Below, piece after piece: positions 47,501-57,256 of a stretch of DNA of 64,000 bases. A program made the translations under genes and the position numbers. The number at the start of each line of letters is the position of its first letter. The first letter of the stretch is position 1. The notes beneath the pieces are model-generated. The model was given only the letters and a program-made list of their open reading frames with translations, had not been told where the DNA came from and did not search any database. This DNA comes from Onchidella celtica (lineage: Eukaryota > Mollusca > Gastropoda > Systellommatophora > Onchidiidae). The DNA lies in the NCBI GenBank assembly GCA_963931925.1, contig OZ007570.1, positions 1,306,001 to 1,370,000 of the forward strand, in the 5' to 3' direction.

Positions 47501-48345
47501 CTGTCATCAGAGGGCTCAAGCCAATATTTGCCAGGCATGGAGTCCCTGAGATACTGATAGCTGACAACAATCCCTTTGGTAGTCTGGAAATGACCAAGTT
47601 CGCCGAGTCGTGGAACTTTAAAATAGTCACCTCAAGCCCAAGATATCCCAAGTCCAATGGACAGGCAGAAAGATTTGTGAAGATTATGAAAGATATCTTG
47701 AAGAAGGCAACAGATCCAAACGCAGCACTGCTCCTGTACAGAAACACGCCAATCACTGGCATGGAATACTCTCCTGCACAAATGTTGATGGGACGATCAT
47801 TGAACGATCTTGTCCCATCAGGAAAAAAGACAGAAAATAGTCACAAGTACAAGAAGATCCGAAGACAACTCCAACATAATCAAGTCAAAGCCAAGATACA
47901 GTATGATCGAACTGCAAAACCAAGACAGGATTTCGAAGTTGGAACTCCAATCACTGTCAAGACTGGCCAAGGAAACTGGCAAAGAGCAGTTATTACTGAC
48001 AAGTGTGACACACCTCGCTCTTACATTGTGACAAACGAAGATGGATCAGAACTCCGGCGCAACTCATGGTTTCTCCGTCACAGCTCTCATTCGCCAGTCA
48101 TCCACAGGACAGAGACATTTGATGAAGTCATGAAGGACAACAGCAACAAGAAGCAACGAAGTGACCTAGTCAAATCACCAGCGACTAGTACGTCACAGGT
48201 CGAGTTCTCACACTCACCGCCCTGTCAGGATGTGTCTATGTGCAATCCGACACTCACTGGCACGACAGCAGTGAGCCAGACATGTGCACCAAACACAACT
48301 AGAAGTGGCCGAGTGATTAGAAAGCCCAACAAATATACATGTTAA
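44560..48345 (+). CDS. Gypsy gag C-terminus plus pol polyprotein
   Basis: One open frame to the stop at 48343-48345. Counting from 44656: two zinc-knuckle-like clusters at residues 114-146 (CRQCGTSHPPKSC, CNKCGNVNHFAKCC), protease DTGAEVN near 203, RT with LDQKDSYWQIKLD and a catalytic box reading LSDD at 484-487, RNase H QCDASSEGLGAG near 633 with NYAQIEKEMLAIVF, integrase zinc finger (HSGHFC to CQTCAQH, 853-895) and catalytic D931, D970 and E1005. There is no start codon at the head of the frame; it is the continuation of gag after the frame change. LSDD in place of the usual Y/V-x-DD with a hydrophobic x, and ADNNPF where most elements have SDNGPQ, may reduce activity. The tail after integrase is Ser/Thr-rich with no recognised domain. 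Confidence 0.9.
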   Translation: MLQTFQEYCEPRRNVVYERYIFFNRSQQPGEKVDAFVTDLKKLSVSCEFGELSNSLVRDRVVCGIQSQQLKQRMLRDNTLTLEKAISLAHAEEQTVVQLQTMDQGTKPIDVVRKNRPWGDKLKTTSKPPVNKPDKKWAPNHSRKTCRQCGTSHPPKSCPAYGKKCNKCGNVNHFAKCCYSRNTKPRHVHTLEEDDPQETFWLGTLKTTKYSTDKNPDAWFENVEINGHQVSMKVDTGAEVNVIPLKTWNEIKGGPLKNTKVNLKAFGNTDIPIEGVAETKMTVGCNSISDKVYITTGDSYAVLGLKATMSLKLISPPYKCCETVSVQKSTITKETLISENSDVFEGLGSYEKTYHITLRNDAVPVIHHPRRVPPALHQQLKAKLDDMVASGIICPVEEPTDWVNSLVIAQKGDGSLRLCLDPKELNEYILREQFEIPTFEQISVSLGGKKFFSILDQKDSYWQIKLDQKSSYLTTFNTPFGRFRFQRCPFGISSASEILQQRTHETFGDINGVFCLSDDTLIAASTEEEHDNILKQVIQRAREKGVKFNPKKVQLKKTQVKYMGRLISAKGIQPDPEKIQAIQDMPTPTNVKEVQRLLGMTNFLAPFIPNMSHLTSPLRNLIKKNAQWQWGHEQDKALKMIKETLCRDPVLKLYDAKKKTTIQCDASSEGLGAGLLQDNQPIAFASRSLTETEKNYAQIEKEMLAIVFAAERFHQYIYGQQVEVISDHKPLQVIVKKPLHKASPRLQLMMLKLLRYNLEVKYQPGSQMFVADTLSRAFPVTAHESSKAEESAEQTLRVLSATASAASGDMIDRVRQETSQDETLSKILKYVQTDRWLPSQKNDSAAMKKYKSLQHGIHEENGVLFYEQRLIIPFSMRGEVLEKLHSGHFCLEKTKTRARQSIFWPNLSQDIEGYIKKCQTCAQHRCNNIKEPLIPHPVPEAPWKKLGTDIFHYGGKDYLIVVDYFSKYPEITQLDGKTAFSVIRGLKPIFARHGVPEILIADNNPFGSLEMTKFAESWNFKIVTSSPRYPKSNGQAERFVKIMKDILKKATDPNAALLLYRNTPITGMEYSPAQMLMGRSLNDLVPSGKKTENSHKYKKIRRQLQHNQVKAKIQYDRTAKPRQDFEVGTPITVKTGQGNWQRAVITDKCDTPRSYIVTNEDGSELRRNSWFLRHSSHSPVIHRTETFDEVMKDNSNKKQRSDLVKSPATSTSQVEFSHSPPCQDVSMCNPTLTGTTAVSQTCAPNTTRSGRVIRKPNKYTC

Positions 48346-48772
48346 GAAAATGAATCAAGGGCTATGTAAGGTCACAACACAGACATAAACACTAGGCATT
48401 CTTTTACACCAATTATAAGACCCATCTGGTCGTGATTAATTTTTATTTTCTTGGATAAATACTAGTCCATACCAACACATTTAGTTAGAGTTATGCCTTA
48501 AGTTACGTTAAGTTAAAACTAGACTTTTGACATTGAACTTATCACAAGACATTTAAGAGTCAGTACCATCCAAGTTAATCTATAAAGACCCCATGAACTT
48601 TGAATACTCAAAAGTCTCGACCACAGATGCCCAAGACCTCCAAAGACCAAGATGAATCAAGCTCTCATAAGAGTCACCTGTACTCATATTATTTAAAGAT
48701 AAAAGCTTTGGCTTACTTCCCTCGTCTTCCTAATAGATATTTAATTTTTAAATCATAGCTTAAAAAGGGGGA
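48346..48772 (+). promoter_or_regulatory. Gypsy 3' non-coding region ending in polypurine tract
   Basis: About 430 non-coding bases. The last 12 (TAAAAAGGGGGA, 48761-48772) form the polypurine tract that primes plus-strand synthesis, adjacent to the 3' LTR. Confidence 0.8.
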
Positions 48773-48981
48773 TGTCATGATATGTACATCAAAGGGTTTA
48801 AGTATATCGATACTAATAGATATGATGATTACTTTGTACGATTCCGATTATTGCACACTGCTGAGATAGTAGTCAGGCAGTTAATAAATGTTGAGCAACA
48901 TGGCCGAACGAGTCTGTTGATTGTTGTGTTACCCTGTGTTCCAACAACCCTACCCACAGTCGAAATAGTGGTTCCAGAACA
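48773..48981 (+). repeat. 3' LTR (209 bp)
   Basis: Same sequence as 43898-44106 by eye, offset 4,875 bases. Confidence 0.95.
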
Positions 48982-48986
48982 ATACT
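48982..48986. repeat. target-site duplication, right (Gypsy)
   Basis: ATACT, identical to 43893-43897. Confidence 0.9.
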
Positions 48987-49832
48987 GGCAAGTAGTTTTG
49001 TCAAACAATTATTACCTCCCTTTAATTTTGCAAACGACTTGAGTTGAAACCAGCCTCTCTCCGAGTGCTCAAGGGGCTTGCCAATCATCAGAACAAAAAT
49101 AATAACAATAATAAAAATGCATGAACAAACAGTTAATCAAACTCTTGACTAAAGTGTCTTTAGACGCATAATAATGATTCATTGTTTATTTTTTTGTTAG
49201 TGGGTTCAAATCTTTCTTTATCGTCGACCTAAAAAACCTACCGCGTGATTGGCTGGGGGAAAAAAGTTGACTAGGTATTACAAATGGGACATCTATAGAG
49301 TTTAATGTAATGCCTCCAAGCTGGAAACTGCATCAAATTAATAATAATCGATTAGCTGGTGTTTATATTTACTGTTTGTACCTGTACCTAAAATTATTGA
49401 CAAAGAGATAATAGAAAGTACCGTTACACGCTTCGGATTCCTGTGTGGATAACTATTCCATAGAAGAACCACTTCTGACAGCAAAAATACGTAAATTTTC
49501 TTTCAGAACTGCAGAGAATAATATTGGTTTCATGCTGGTGTCGATCCAATTCCAACACTGCGGCATCACCAATGTCACCTGTTGATTGTTTATGTTTGTG
49601 TGACACTTTTGGAAAGTTCACATTTAGTATCCTACTGTTTGAATGAATGAGTTTGACCAGACACTTATGAAAGTTGATCTATGTGTTTGCAGCCTTTTGT
49701 AGGATTTTCAGATACCTGTAATCAGTTGATAAACATGCAAACTGCATAATAATATCAATAAGCCCTCACTGCCTACAGCTGGGTTCTGCTCGGCGGTCGG
49801 AGTTAAGCAAACAGATCAAACTATATTTATAA
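48987..49832. other. unassigned DNA
   Basis: No gene recognised. At about 49770-49812 the string GCCTACAGC, then GGTTCTGCTCGGCGGTCGGA and GTTAAGCAA resembles a shortened 5S rRNA segment. It is too short and rearranged to call a 5S gene. Confidence 0.35.
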
Positions 49833-50412
49833 CAGGGGCGGCCAGACTTGCTTAGTATAAGAGCCACATACAATAAATTTCTGATGTTCGAGAGCCACAA
49901 GATATGAACAGAATTGGTATACGTTTTCATTGTTACACACATATTTTGTTACAAAATGTTTATATAGATATTAAGAAATACATGGATACAAGAATATTTA
50001 GCCCACTCATGTATGCATGTTTAAATTTTTTATTGGGGGGGCTGTTCACTTTTACATACCAAATGTTTCCAAAATCTTGAATGATAATTGTTTTAACTAG
50101 ACTGAACGTGTTAACTACGGTAATGAACTATGGGAACATCGAAGAAAAAATGCACAACTAGCTGTCATAAACAAGTTAATCTGACAAGATCAGAACATGT
50201 TCTTTATGCCTGGGGTTGTACATGAAATGAGGGAGCTAAACCACTTGATCCAGTGATAAAATAGGCCTGTAAAACTGTTACAGTAAGTTCAGTTGTGAAC
50301 AAAGCAATGCGGAGGGAGAAAAAGTTTTTTGAAAAAATGGTTTACGTTGTGGGGGCCGCATATTGGTCAAAGAGCCGCATGTGGCTCGACAGCCGCGGTT
50401 TGGCCACCCCTG
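49833..50412. mobile_element. non-autonomous hAT-like element (580 bp)
   Basis: Ends are inverted: CAGGGGCGGCCAGACTTG at the left and, in reverse, CAGGGGTGGCCAAACCGC at the right. Internal GAGCCACATACAA and GAGCCGCATGTGGCTC blocks near the two ends are also related in inverted orientation. Flanking 8-mers (ATTTATAA, CTGTACAA) match poorly, so the insertion is older than the 11435 copy. No transposase frame. Confidence 0.7.
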
Positions 50413-52150
50413 CTGTACAACATAATTATGCTGCAAATGCTTTACAACAGGCCTACAAAACTGATGATCCGATTCACAACAAACTTCCCGTCTGTACAAG
50501 GAATTCTTACTCTGTAATGCTGGACCCTACTTGTGTACAGTAGTTACCTTATGCAAAGATGTCATGTTTTCTACGTAACGCTCAGTTTTGCTGTATCTGT
50601 TCACACCCGTAGGACTCCACAAATATGTTGGCCTACATGTAAGCTTACAACCATTTGTTTATTTATGTGTAATTTTATTTGTTTGCCTTACTGTCATTTA
50701 ACGTACCAACCGTGCTGCTACCCACCGCCGCCCCTACTTTTACTCATTTGTTTGAAAGACATGTGTTCGTCTTGGTATGTTTGCGCTATGGGGTGGAGTC
50801 AGATGTGAGTTTCATTTGTTTGTTTTTTTATTTTTGTTTTTGCTTTGTTTGTTTGTGGTTGTTTTTTGTTTGTTTTTCTGTTATACACACACATAGTACA
50901 TAGATATGAAGTGAACAACTATATTATAGTGTATAAAATAAGTATATAATAATATGTAATATATATCTTGTTTCTGTTGGTACGGACATCACTGAAGACG
51001 GTAACACATAATGATGAAGTTAGAGGCCACACTGTTGTTGTTGGGTTTTTTTGTCACATTATCCAATAAGTGAGAGAGTGTGCGTGTGCGTGTAAGAGGC
51101 AGGTGCTGGGAGATAGAGAGAGAGAACAAGACAGATAAGCAAACAGAAATACAGACAGAGACACGGTGGAAGAAAGAAAGAACGAGTGACAAAAAGAGGC
51201 AATATAAAATAATAATGACAGATAGTGAAACAGCAGGAGAGGCAAAGAGAACAACAGTAACACTTTGTATCAGTTGGTCTAATTTTTTTATTTAATGATT
51301 TCTGGTACAGTAGGAGACATTTTCACAGCAGACAGTCGAAATCACTTAGGCTACTTAAAACTGAACATATTGAAAGAATTTGGTCTGAATTTCTCTGTCA
51401 CGAAATAGACAAATCTTTGATGAGCAATATACATGTATGAGAAATAACGTTTTTTCTTTTTTTTTTTTTTTCTTGTTGTTGTCAAACTAGTAATCTGGAC
51501 TCAGTTTCAGATCCTTTGAGGGGTCAAGCTTTGGTATGGAAAGGAACAGACAGGGAGAAAGAGAGAGAGAGAGAGAGCGAGTTTCTGGGTCTTGCGAAAT
51601 TATGCTCTTGTGGATTATTGGAGTCGAAGGCAGCTTCAGAATCCAAGCTATGCTGTTGACAAAAACAAAATTGAAAGTATGCAATTTAAAGTTTGTTAGT
51701 GTTGTAACTCATCTAAAAATTTCATGCTGTATAATTAATCATTTAAAAAATGTAATAAAATCATATAGATAAATATTTTGTAATGCAATACCCAAAGAAG
51801 TGAAATTGTAAAGCTCTTAACATTTCAGTGGACATAAGCTATCTCCTCCCAAGGTAAAAACTATCGAACTGTCTACCCATCTGTCTAAATATCTGTATGT
51901 CTTTCTTTGAGTCTATGCATAGCCCGGTACAATGAAGTCCCCATTCATTTCTTTTGTTCTCCAAAGTTTAACTTATACATGTAAGGCTAAGTTAAATCGT
52001 CCCAAGGTCAATGTCTTTGGCAGGTTTGAGCATTTTTTTCCTTTTGTTGAATTTTTTTTATTTTGCAAAGTCGCAAGGTAAGGGTGTAGAAGATGTACAT
52101 CATGTATAAAAACCTCTATTTCCCAATACAAGCCTAAAACGGCAGCTTAC
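50413..52150. other. unassigned DNA (possible intron of the PGRP gene)
   Basis: No further exon of the minus-strand PGRP gene was found here, although the donor at 52150 implies one downstream. Short GA tracts lie at about 51113-51123 and 51555-51579, and T-rich stretches near 50818-50880 and 51450-51480. Confidence 0.35.
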
Positions 52151-52264
52151 GTATGCAGCATCTGATGTTGCTCGGTCCTGGACATTTCCCGCTGACATAG
52201 TTCCCGGCACAGTAGGAAGAATCCTCTTGGCATGTTCCTCCCTCGGCGTCACAACGAAGTGTGG
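52151..52264 (-). CDS. PGRP gene, exon 5: second CPG...CC cysteine-rich module
   Basis: An exon of 114 bases between an acceptor (TTTGTTGTAG) and a donor (GTAAGC), phase 1 at both ends. It encodes one complete small module: CDAEGGTC, SSYCAGNYVSGKC, PGPSNIRCC, six cysteines in about 31 residues. From general knowledge, modules with this C-x5-GTC...GxYxSGxCPGPxNxxCC pattern are appended to secreted cell-wall-active or protease domains in fungi and invertebrates. Phase and length (a multiple of three) make it freely shufflable. It follows the first module exon at 53745-53864. The donor implies at least one more exon below 52150, which I could not find. Confidence 0.75.
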
Positions 52265-52435
52265 CTACAACAAATACGACCAATCAGAGAGTACATTGAC
52301 ATTTTATAGCCACTGTGACTGACGTGGCCTTTCATAATATTATGCCTATTTATCATTGTTTATTTTAAAAGTTTGTAGATCCATTCATTATAATTATTAT
52401 TTTTAATAACGACCATTCAGAACGTACACTGACAT

Positions 52436-53105
52436 TAGTTACATCCCTTATCTTGTCTAGACTGGACTACTGCAATTCACTTTTAGCGGGTATTCATACA
52501 AAATTTTTGAATCGTCTACAGGTAATCCAACATAATGCTGCCAGGCTGATAACCAAATCCAAAAAACGAGATCATATCACACCACTCCTGAAAGAATTGC
52601 ATTGGCTCCCCGTGAAGCAAAGGATAATTTTTAAAATCTGCATCCTGTGTTTCAAATGTCTGAATGACTCGGCTCCTTCTTATTTACAAGATTTGATAAA
52701 ACTGTATACACCAGGGAGAAGTTTAAGATCCTCCACTGATTCCACCATGCTAGTGACACCTGTGAAATCATACAGATGTTATGGTGAACGATCATTCACA
52801 TATATTGGCCCCTTAATGTGGAACAAGTTACCTATGGAACTGAGACAAACAAAATCATTAGTAAGTTTCAAAAGGCAGCTAAAGCATTTTTTGTTCCAGC
52901 AGGCTTATTTTTCTTGACTTACCTGAGGGGAGAGAGCATGTGATAGAAGGAGTGAGAATGTGATGGGAAGGGAGAGAGAGGGAGGTGGGGAGAGGGAGTG
53001 TGGGAGAGAGAGGAATGAGTTTTTATTACTTGTAAAGCGCATTGAGCATTTATTGGAAATGCGCTATATAAATGTAATTTATTATTATTATTATTATTAT
53101 TTAGC
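52436..53105 (+). mobile_element. LINE 3' fragment in an intron
   Basis: The C-terminal end of a LINE ORF2, a GA-rich 3' UTR, a conserved terminal hairpin (GTAAAGCGCATTGAGCA ... TGCGCTATATAAAT) and a (TTA)n tail. It lies on the plus strand within the intron between the two Cys-rich exons of the minus-strand PGRP gene. The family looks CR1/L2-like. Confidence 0.8.
52453..52917 (+). pseudogene. LINE ORF2 C-terminal fragment
   Basis: About 154 codons of post-RT sequence: RLDYCNSLLAGI, LQVIQHNAARLITK, HITPLLKELHWLPVKQRIIFK, GRSLRSS, YGERSFTYIGPLMWNKLP and SFKRQLKHFLF, then a stop. This block is the usual C-terminus of CR1/L2-type and related LINEs. The frame has no start of its own; it is a 5'-truncated remnant. 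Confidence 0.85.
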
Positions 53106-53744
53106 CACTCGATTGGCGTGGTCTTTCATAATATTATGCTACCTATCATCATTATTTATTTTGAAAGTTTGCAGATCTATGCATTCATCTGGCTATAAAT
53201 TAAATTATTGTTATTAGTTTTAGAAACAGCATACTATGAAACGGTAAGTTGTGACTGTCGTGTCGTGATGCTTTGTCTTTGTAAAATTACGTAGCTCCAC
53301 ACCAACCCTGGGCTCGATATACCGGTAGCCTATATAATACATGTATACCGCTAGCTCAGAGCACAAGCTCTTTTACTCGATGACCTTTGACCCATTTGGG
53401 CACGGTGTAGGCTAATTCTATAAACAAATTCTGCAATCACTACATCAACGAAACCCCAGTGGACAACACGAAATTTACTGCAACTGTTTAAAACAATTTA
53501 TTTGTAACCTACTTACTATTTATTATAAGGTGGATAGGAAATATTTTCACGTCTAATTAAAATCTGTTCTGGTAAATAGGTATCGAGTTCTTCGAGAATT
53601 AAACATATCAAACACGACAGTACTTCAAGATTTAAAAAAAAAAAAACACACAAAAACTGTAGGCGATACATTATTACTCGCATTGAAAAACTGCTAGGGG
53701 CGAAATTGGCATGCGGACAGTTTTTAATGTAAACAAAAACTTAC

Positions 53745-53864
53745 GTGTACAGCAGATAGCAGTTCCTGGACATTTGCCCCTGAGGTATACACCATCGCAG
53801 GGAGAACCAGCTTCTCTGCATTTGCCCCTTACAGAATCACACCTACTTGTGCGGTACAGATATT
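53745..53864 (-). CDS. PGRP gene, exon 4: first CPG...CC cysteine-rich module
   Basis: An exon of 120 bases between acceptor TGCCTCTGCAG and donor GTAAGT, phase 1 at both ends. It encodes CDSVRGKC, GSPCDGVYLRGKC and PGTAICC: six cysteines spaced as in exon 5, with a slightly shorter last loop. It joins in phase with the end of exon 3 (which also ends in phase 1) and with exon 5. The module is probably extracellular and disulfide-bonded; whether it binds peptidoglycan or another ligand is not known. Confidence 0.75.
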
Positions 53865-54384
53865 CTGCAGAGGCAACGACAACCATGCACATTTTACATT
53901 TCTGACAGAAATCTTCAAATGAAAACGAAGTGACAAGTACGTGTCAGAAAGAGTATGTGCTCTGGGCATCAAATTTATGTTGTGTAAGAATTCAGTCCAA
54001 ATTTTAAACGACCGTTTTCAACTCAAGGGACGTCATCGTATTTATTAGCCCTGAAGGCTATCAATCCTGGTTAAGACTTTAGTCATTCCTCTTGCACTGT
54101 TATCAGCTGGCATAAAACTGTCAGTCCCAGTAGTTCCAATTACTCTCGGGAGTGTCTACAAAAAATAAGTCGATTTGAAAACAACAAAAACGGGGGGGGG
54201 GGGGCGGACGGAAGAGCGGGTGGGTGTCGTGGGATGGATAATTGCTACTCGGTCAACGGGAAGTAACCAAGAGAATACGTGGTAGCATTATAATTATTTG
54301 GTTATTTCCCTTTTTTGACCGTTGGGTCTTTACTACTTACCTTCCTATGTCACCTGTCACCTGTCGGCTTCATCGTCATCGATG
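53865..54384. other. intronic unassigned DNA
   Basis: Lies in the inferred intron between PGRP exons 3 and 4. Contains a G run at about 54191-54203. Nothing else recognised. Confidence 0.4.
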
Positions 54385-55250
54385 TTAGCTGCTACAGTGG
54401 ATGTCACGACAAAATCTCCTCCACCCAATCCTGTCCTTAGCTTTCCTAGTTAGTTCACTTATTTCCAGCTGGCTGACTTTCTTGATGTTATCGTGATATG
54501 TAATGGGTGGTCTTCCTTGTTTTCTCTTTGTTTCTGTCTTTCCTTGAAGGATTGATATCATAAGGGCCGTGCTTTTGTTTCGGGCCGCGTGGCCGATGTA
54601 TGCAAGTCTTCTTTTATTTATTTCAGGTGTTATTCTTCTGGTGGTGCCAAGCTGTTCTAAGATGCTTGTATTTGTTCTCCTTTCTGTCCAACTTATTCTG
54701 AGTAGCCTTCTGTAAAGTCACATTTCAGCTGCCTCCAATCTTGTTATGTCTGCCTTTTTGAGTGTCCAGGCTTCACAACCATATAGTAGGACTGGCCAGA
54801 TCAAGCACTTAAGTATGTTCACTTTGAGGTCCGTTGGTGTGCCTCTATCCTTCCAAATGTTGTTCAGTTGAACAATTTTGTGTTTTGCCATTCCTATCCT
54901 TGTTTTTATGTCCTTTGAGCAGCTTCCATCTTGCGATTTATGTGATCCTAGGTATTTGAAATCAGTCACTTTTTCTAGTGCTGTTTTGTTTACTAGTATC
55001 TCCTGGTGTTCATGGTGCCCTGTTCCAGTATGCATGACTTTCGTTTTCTTAGCATTTAGGTGTAGGCCTGCTGTCTTGCCCGCTTCATCCACTCTGTGCA
55101 ACACTCTTTTCATGCTGGTGATGTTATCTGAAATAAGAGCTGTGTCATCAGCGTAGCGAAGGTTTGTGATGTTTCGGCCTCCGATTTTCATTGTAGTTTT
55201 TGGCAAGAAATTCTTCCAGTGGTCTGCCATTGCTTTCTGAAAGCGCAGTG
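54385..55250 (-). pseudogene. RTE-like reverse transcriptase fragment with in-frame stop
   Basis: Minus-strand RT palm and C-terminal part: MADHWKNFLPKTTM, NLRYADDTALIS (YADD), GLHLNAKKTKVMHTG, FKYLGSHKSQDGS, LLYGCEAWTLKK, RLEAAEM, then a TGA, then in the same frame LYRRLLRISWTERR, RRLAYIGHAARN, KQGRPPITYHDN and WRRFCRDIHCSS with a final stop at 54385-54387. The TGA (at about 54718) sits where related sequences have Trp. It is 5'-truncated, belongs to a third RTE-like lineage in this window, and lies in an inferred PGRP intron on the same strand. Confidence 0.8.
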
Positions 55251-55568
55251 CACATACTGTGCATTGGTCCCGGCCATTGTTCCAAAAACGGAATCCTCTG
55301 CCCGCAACCACGAGAGACAAAAGCCGTGCCCAAAGATCCTTCGGTCGCCTTCCGTCCTCATCCATCCCCTGCTGCCAGGATTTCACCAGAGCCCTGTTAG
55401 CCAGCGACGTTTCGGGGTGACCCGGGATGGCCTTCACGGCTAGCGTAGCGCCTAAGTGACACAAGGTCACACCGTACTTCGCCCGAACCCAGCAATCCCC
55501 TACTTTGTCCTGTTTCCACCTCCCGGGACGAGGACCCAGGGTTGGGCTTATGGGAGGCTTTATAATAC
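55251..55568. other. unassigned DNA upstream of the RTE fragment
   Basis: Open on the minus strand in frame with the RT fragment, but without RT motifs (for example VAGRGFRFWNNGRDQ). It may be another transposon's remnant joined to the RTE fragment. Confidence 0.35.
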
Positions 55569-55996
55569 ACTAGATGACCTACCGGGCATTGCACGGAATC
55601 TATTATATATTTCAGTAACTTGCAACCTTTGGCATGACTAACTGACCAAACTATACACTCTTCAGGCCTTAAATTTGGCAGGAAGCTGGCAATTGAGATA
55701 AGGAAGATGATGGCTATAATTAAAAGTTGTTTACTTCAAGCATGTATTTAAAAAAAATAACAATGTTTATTGCTATGTAACATCTGTATATTTGCATGTT
55801 TGTTTCGTAATATATATAGTACCGTGCATGTCATAAAAAGTAACCATATCAAGCGTTCTGTTTGGTACGTAGTGTTCTGGTGCGCATGAGTTCTGAAGCA
55901 AGCCTGTAGTTTATTACTTTTATTACGGTATATGAGAGGGGGGGGGGGGGAGCACATGATTGTTTATTCCGGGCAATGCCCGGTTGGTCATCTAGT
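55569..55996 (-). mobile_element. TIR (MITE-like) element, copy 2
   Basis: A 428-base element with inverted ends ACTAGATGACC...GGTCATCTAGT, each followed inward by an imperfect palindrome (CCGGGCATTGC...). The interior matches the reverse complement of 659-1080 over nearly its whole length with few differences. It has a G run at about 55938-55950 where the other copy has a C run and CT tract. It is non-coding and sits in an inferred PGRP intron. Confidence 0.8.
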
Positions 55997-56106
55997 AAAC
56001 CAGTCGCTCGTAACTCCGAGTATTTCATCTAGAATGTTCTATGTGTTTGTGTCACTGTGGAACTAAAAGTTGCAAAATAAAGATACAAAACAGTCTCGCT
56101 GCCTAC

Positions 56107-56254
56107 CTGAGCTCCAGTTGTCCCATGTTTTGATGTCATTGTAAAGGTAATTCCCAGGGCATTCGGTGGCCTTGGTTTGTCGGTGTCCATACAGTTTATA
56201 ACTAGAAGACAATTTTCCATTGTTAACCTCACAGGCTATTAAATCTTTGGCAGC
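56107..56254 (-). CDS. PGRP gene, exon 3: C-terminal part of the PGRP domain
   Basis: Acceptor CTTGTTATTTCAG, donor GTAGGC; starts in phase 0 and ends in phase 1. Encodes AAKDLIACEVNNGKL, SSSYKLYGHRQT, KATECPGNYLYNDI and KTWDNWSS, the last third of an N-acetylmuramoyl-L-alanine amidase-type PGRP domain. The His of GHR, the Thr and the Cys of TECPG are zinc-site and catalytic residues in amidase PGRPs, and all are present, so the family member looks catalytic and not recognition-only. The frame does not stop after the domain but meets a donor, which is why I extend the gene to the Cys-rich exons. Confidence 0.9.
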
Positions 56255-56461
56255 CTGAAATAACAAGAAGAACAAAGAATAAAATGAAAATGATTCATCG
56301 ATAATGATTACAGACGGGTGGTGGTCATTGTCTTCCTGTCAGGTTAATCAAAAGATAGACAAGGCAGTAGGCAAGGAGGTCCACTCGCTTGGTGGACGGA
56401 CTGATACTGTGATAGGGACAGATAAACCGTTTCGACAAAATGACGGGCCTACAGGGGGGCG

Positions 56462-56505
56462 AACAGAAAGGCAGACAGACAGACAGACAGCAGACAGACA
56501 GACAA

Positions 56506-56555
<50 letters not shown>

Positions 56556-56562
56556 AGATAGA
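56462..56562. repeat. (GACA)n microsatellite
   Basis: About 100 bases of CAGA/GACA tetranucleotide with minor changes, in the intron between PGRP exons 2 and 3. Confidence 0.95.
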
Positions 56563-56711
56563 TAGACAGTATCGGCAGGTTTAGCTCTCCCCAGCGACGT
56601 TAATGAACCAGGCAGACGTTGAGCAAAGACATGGGTAACATGTAATGACGTGAAAGTTATGGTCAAAATGAATTAACAAAAATAGCAGTAGTTTTAACGT
56701 GAGGATCTAAC

Positions 56712-56881
56712 CCTTATCATGGCAGCGGTTGGTGCATAGTTGGAGAAATGACCAATAAAGGCGATGCCGATGGAGCCGCTGTTGAACCCTTTGGTGTGAG
56801 CACCTAGCTTGTCCCAGCCACGACCTTCGTACACCGTATCATCACTGCTCACCAGGAAATTATAGCCGATGTCCGAAAAGG
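56712..56881 (-). CDS. PGRP gene, exon 2: central part of the PGRP domain
   Basis: Acceptor CTTTCCGTAG, donor GTTAGA; enters in phase 1 and leaves in phase 0, matching exons 1 and 3. Encodes FSDIGYNFLVSSDD, VYEGRGWDKLGAHTKGFN and SGSIGIAFIGHFSNYAPT. These are the most conserved blocks of PGRPs; the Tyr of GYNF is a catalytic residue in amidase forms. The frame is intact. Confidence 0.92.
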
Positions 56882-57076
56882 CTACGGAAAGAAAAGTAAA
56901 TTTTCAAAACAACAAACCAAGATGTCATTGTCAATGGCATTCTGGAGAATTCAACAGGAAAGCAGTTTAATATACAGCATTGATTTGTAATGTTGTTGCT
57001 AAATAACTTGTTCGGACCATGTAAAGTTGGGTGTTCGAGTCGACGGAAATGAAAACTGCAACAGTAACGTAAAAAA

Positions 57077-57230
57077 ATCCATCAAAAGGTAAAAAGAAAG
57101 AGTGTTTCCACGTGTGCGGAAATGGCGTCCCCGTTCAAATGAAAAGATATTCGTCCTATTTCACTATTTGAAGGGTTTTAGTCGTATCCGTGTCCGTTTC
57201 CGCACACAATCATGAAAACACAGCTTTAGG
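57077..57230 (-). repeat. dispersed repeat, copy 2
   Basis: Minus-strand match to 13024-13260, including TGTGCGGAAACGGACACGG, AATAGTGAAATAG and AAACACTCTTTCTTTTTACC. It lies in the intron between PGRP exons 1 and 2. Confidence 0.55.
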
Positions 57231-57256
57231 GTTAAGGTTAGGTTTGGCTACTGTAC

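Larger units (their letters stand above)
43898..48981 (+). mobile_element. Ty3/Gypsy LTR retrotransposon, complete and young
   Basis: A 5,084-base element with 209-base LTRs that look identical by eye, TG...CA ends and a 5-base duplication ATACT. A primer-binding site follows the 5' LTR and a polypurine tract precedes the 3' LTR. Domain order is gag, zinc knuckles, protease, RT, RNase H, integrase, so it is Ty3/Gypsy (the integrase is last). The sequence resembles the Mag/K02A2.6-like lineage common in invertebrates. Identical LTRs mean recent insertion. No envelope gene is present. Confidence 0.95.

Noticed and set aside
48782..49042. Short open frames in the Gypsy LTRs
   Set aside because: The same frame appears in both LTRs and lies across regulatory sequence; not a gene.
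52436..53105. A plus-strand host gene inside the PGRP intron
   Set aside because: The frame is the C-terminus of a LINE ORF2 with a LINE-type 3' end and tail.
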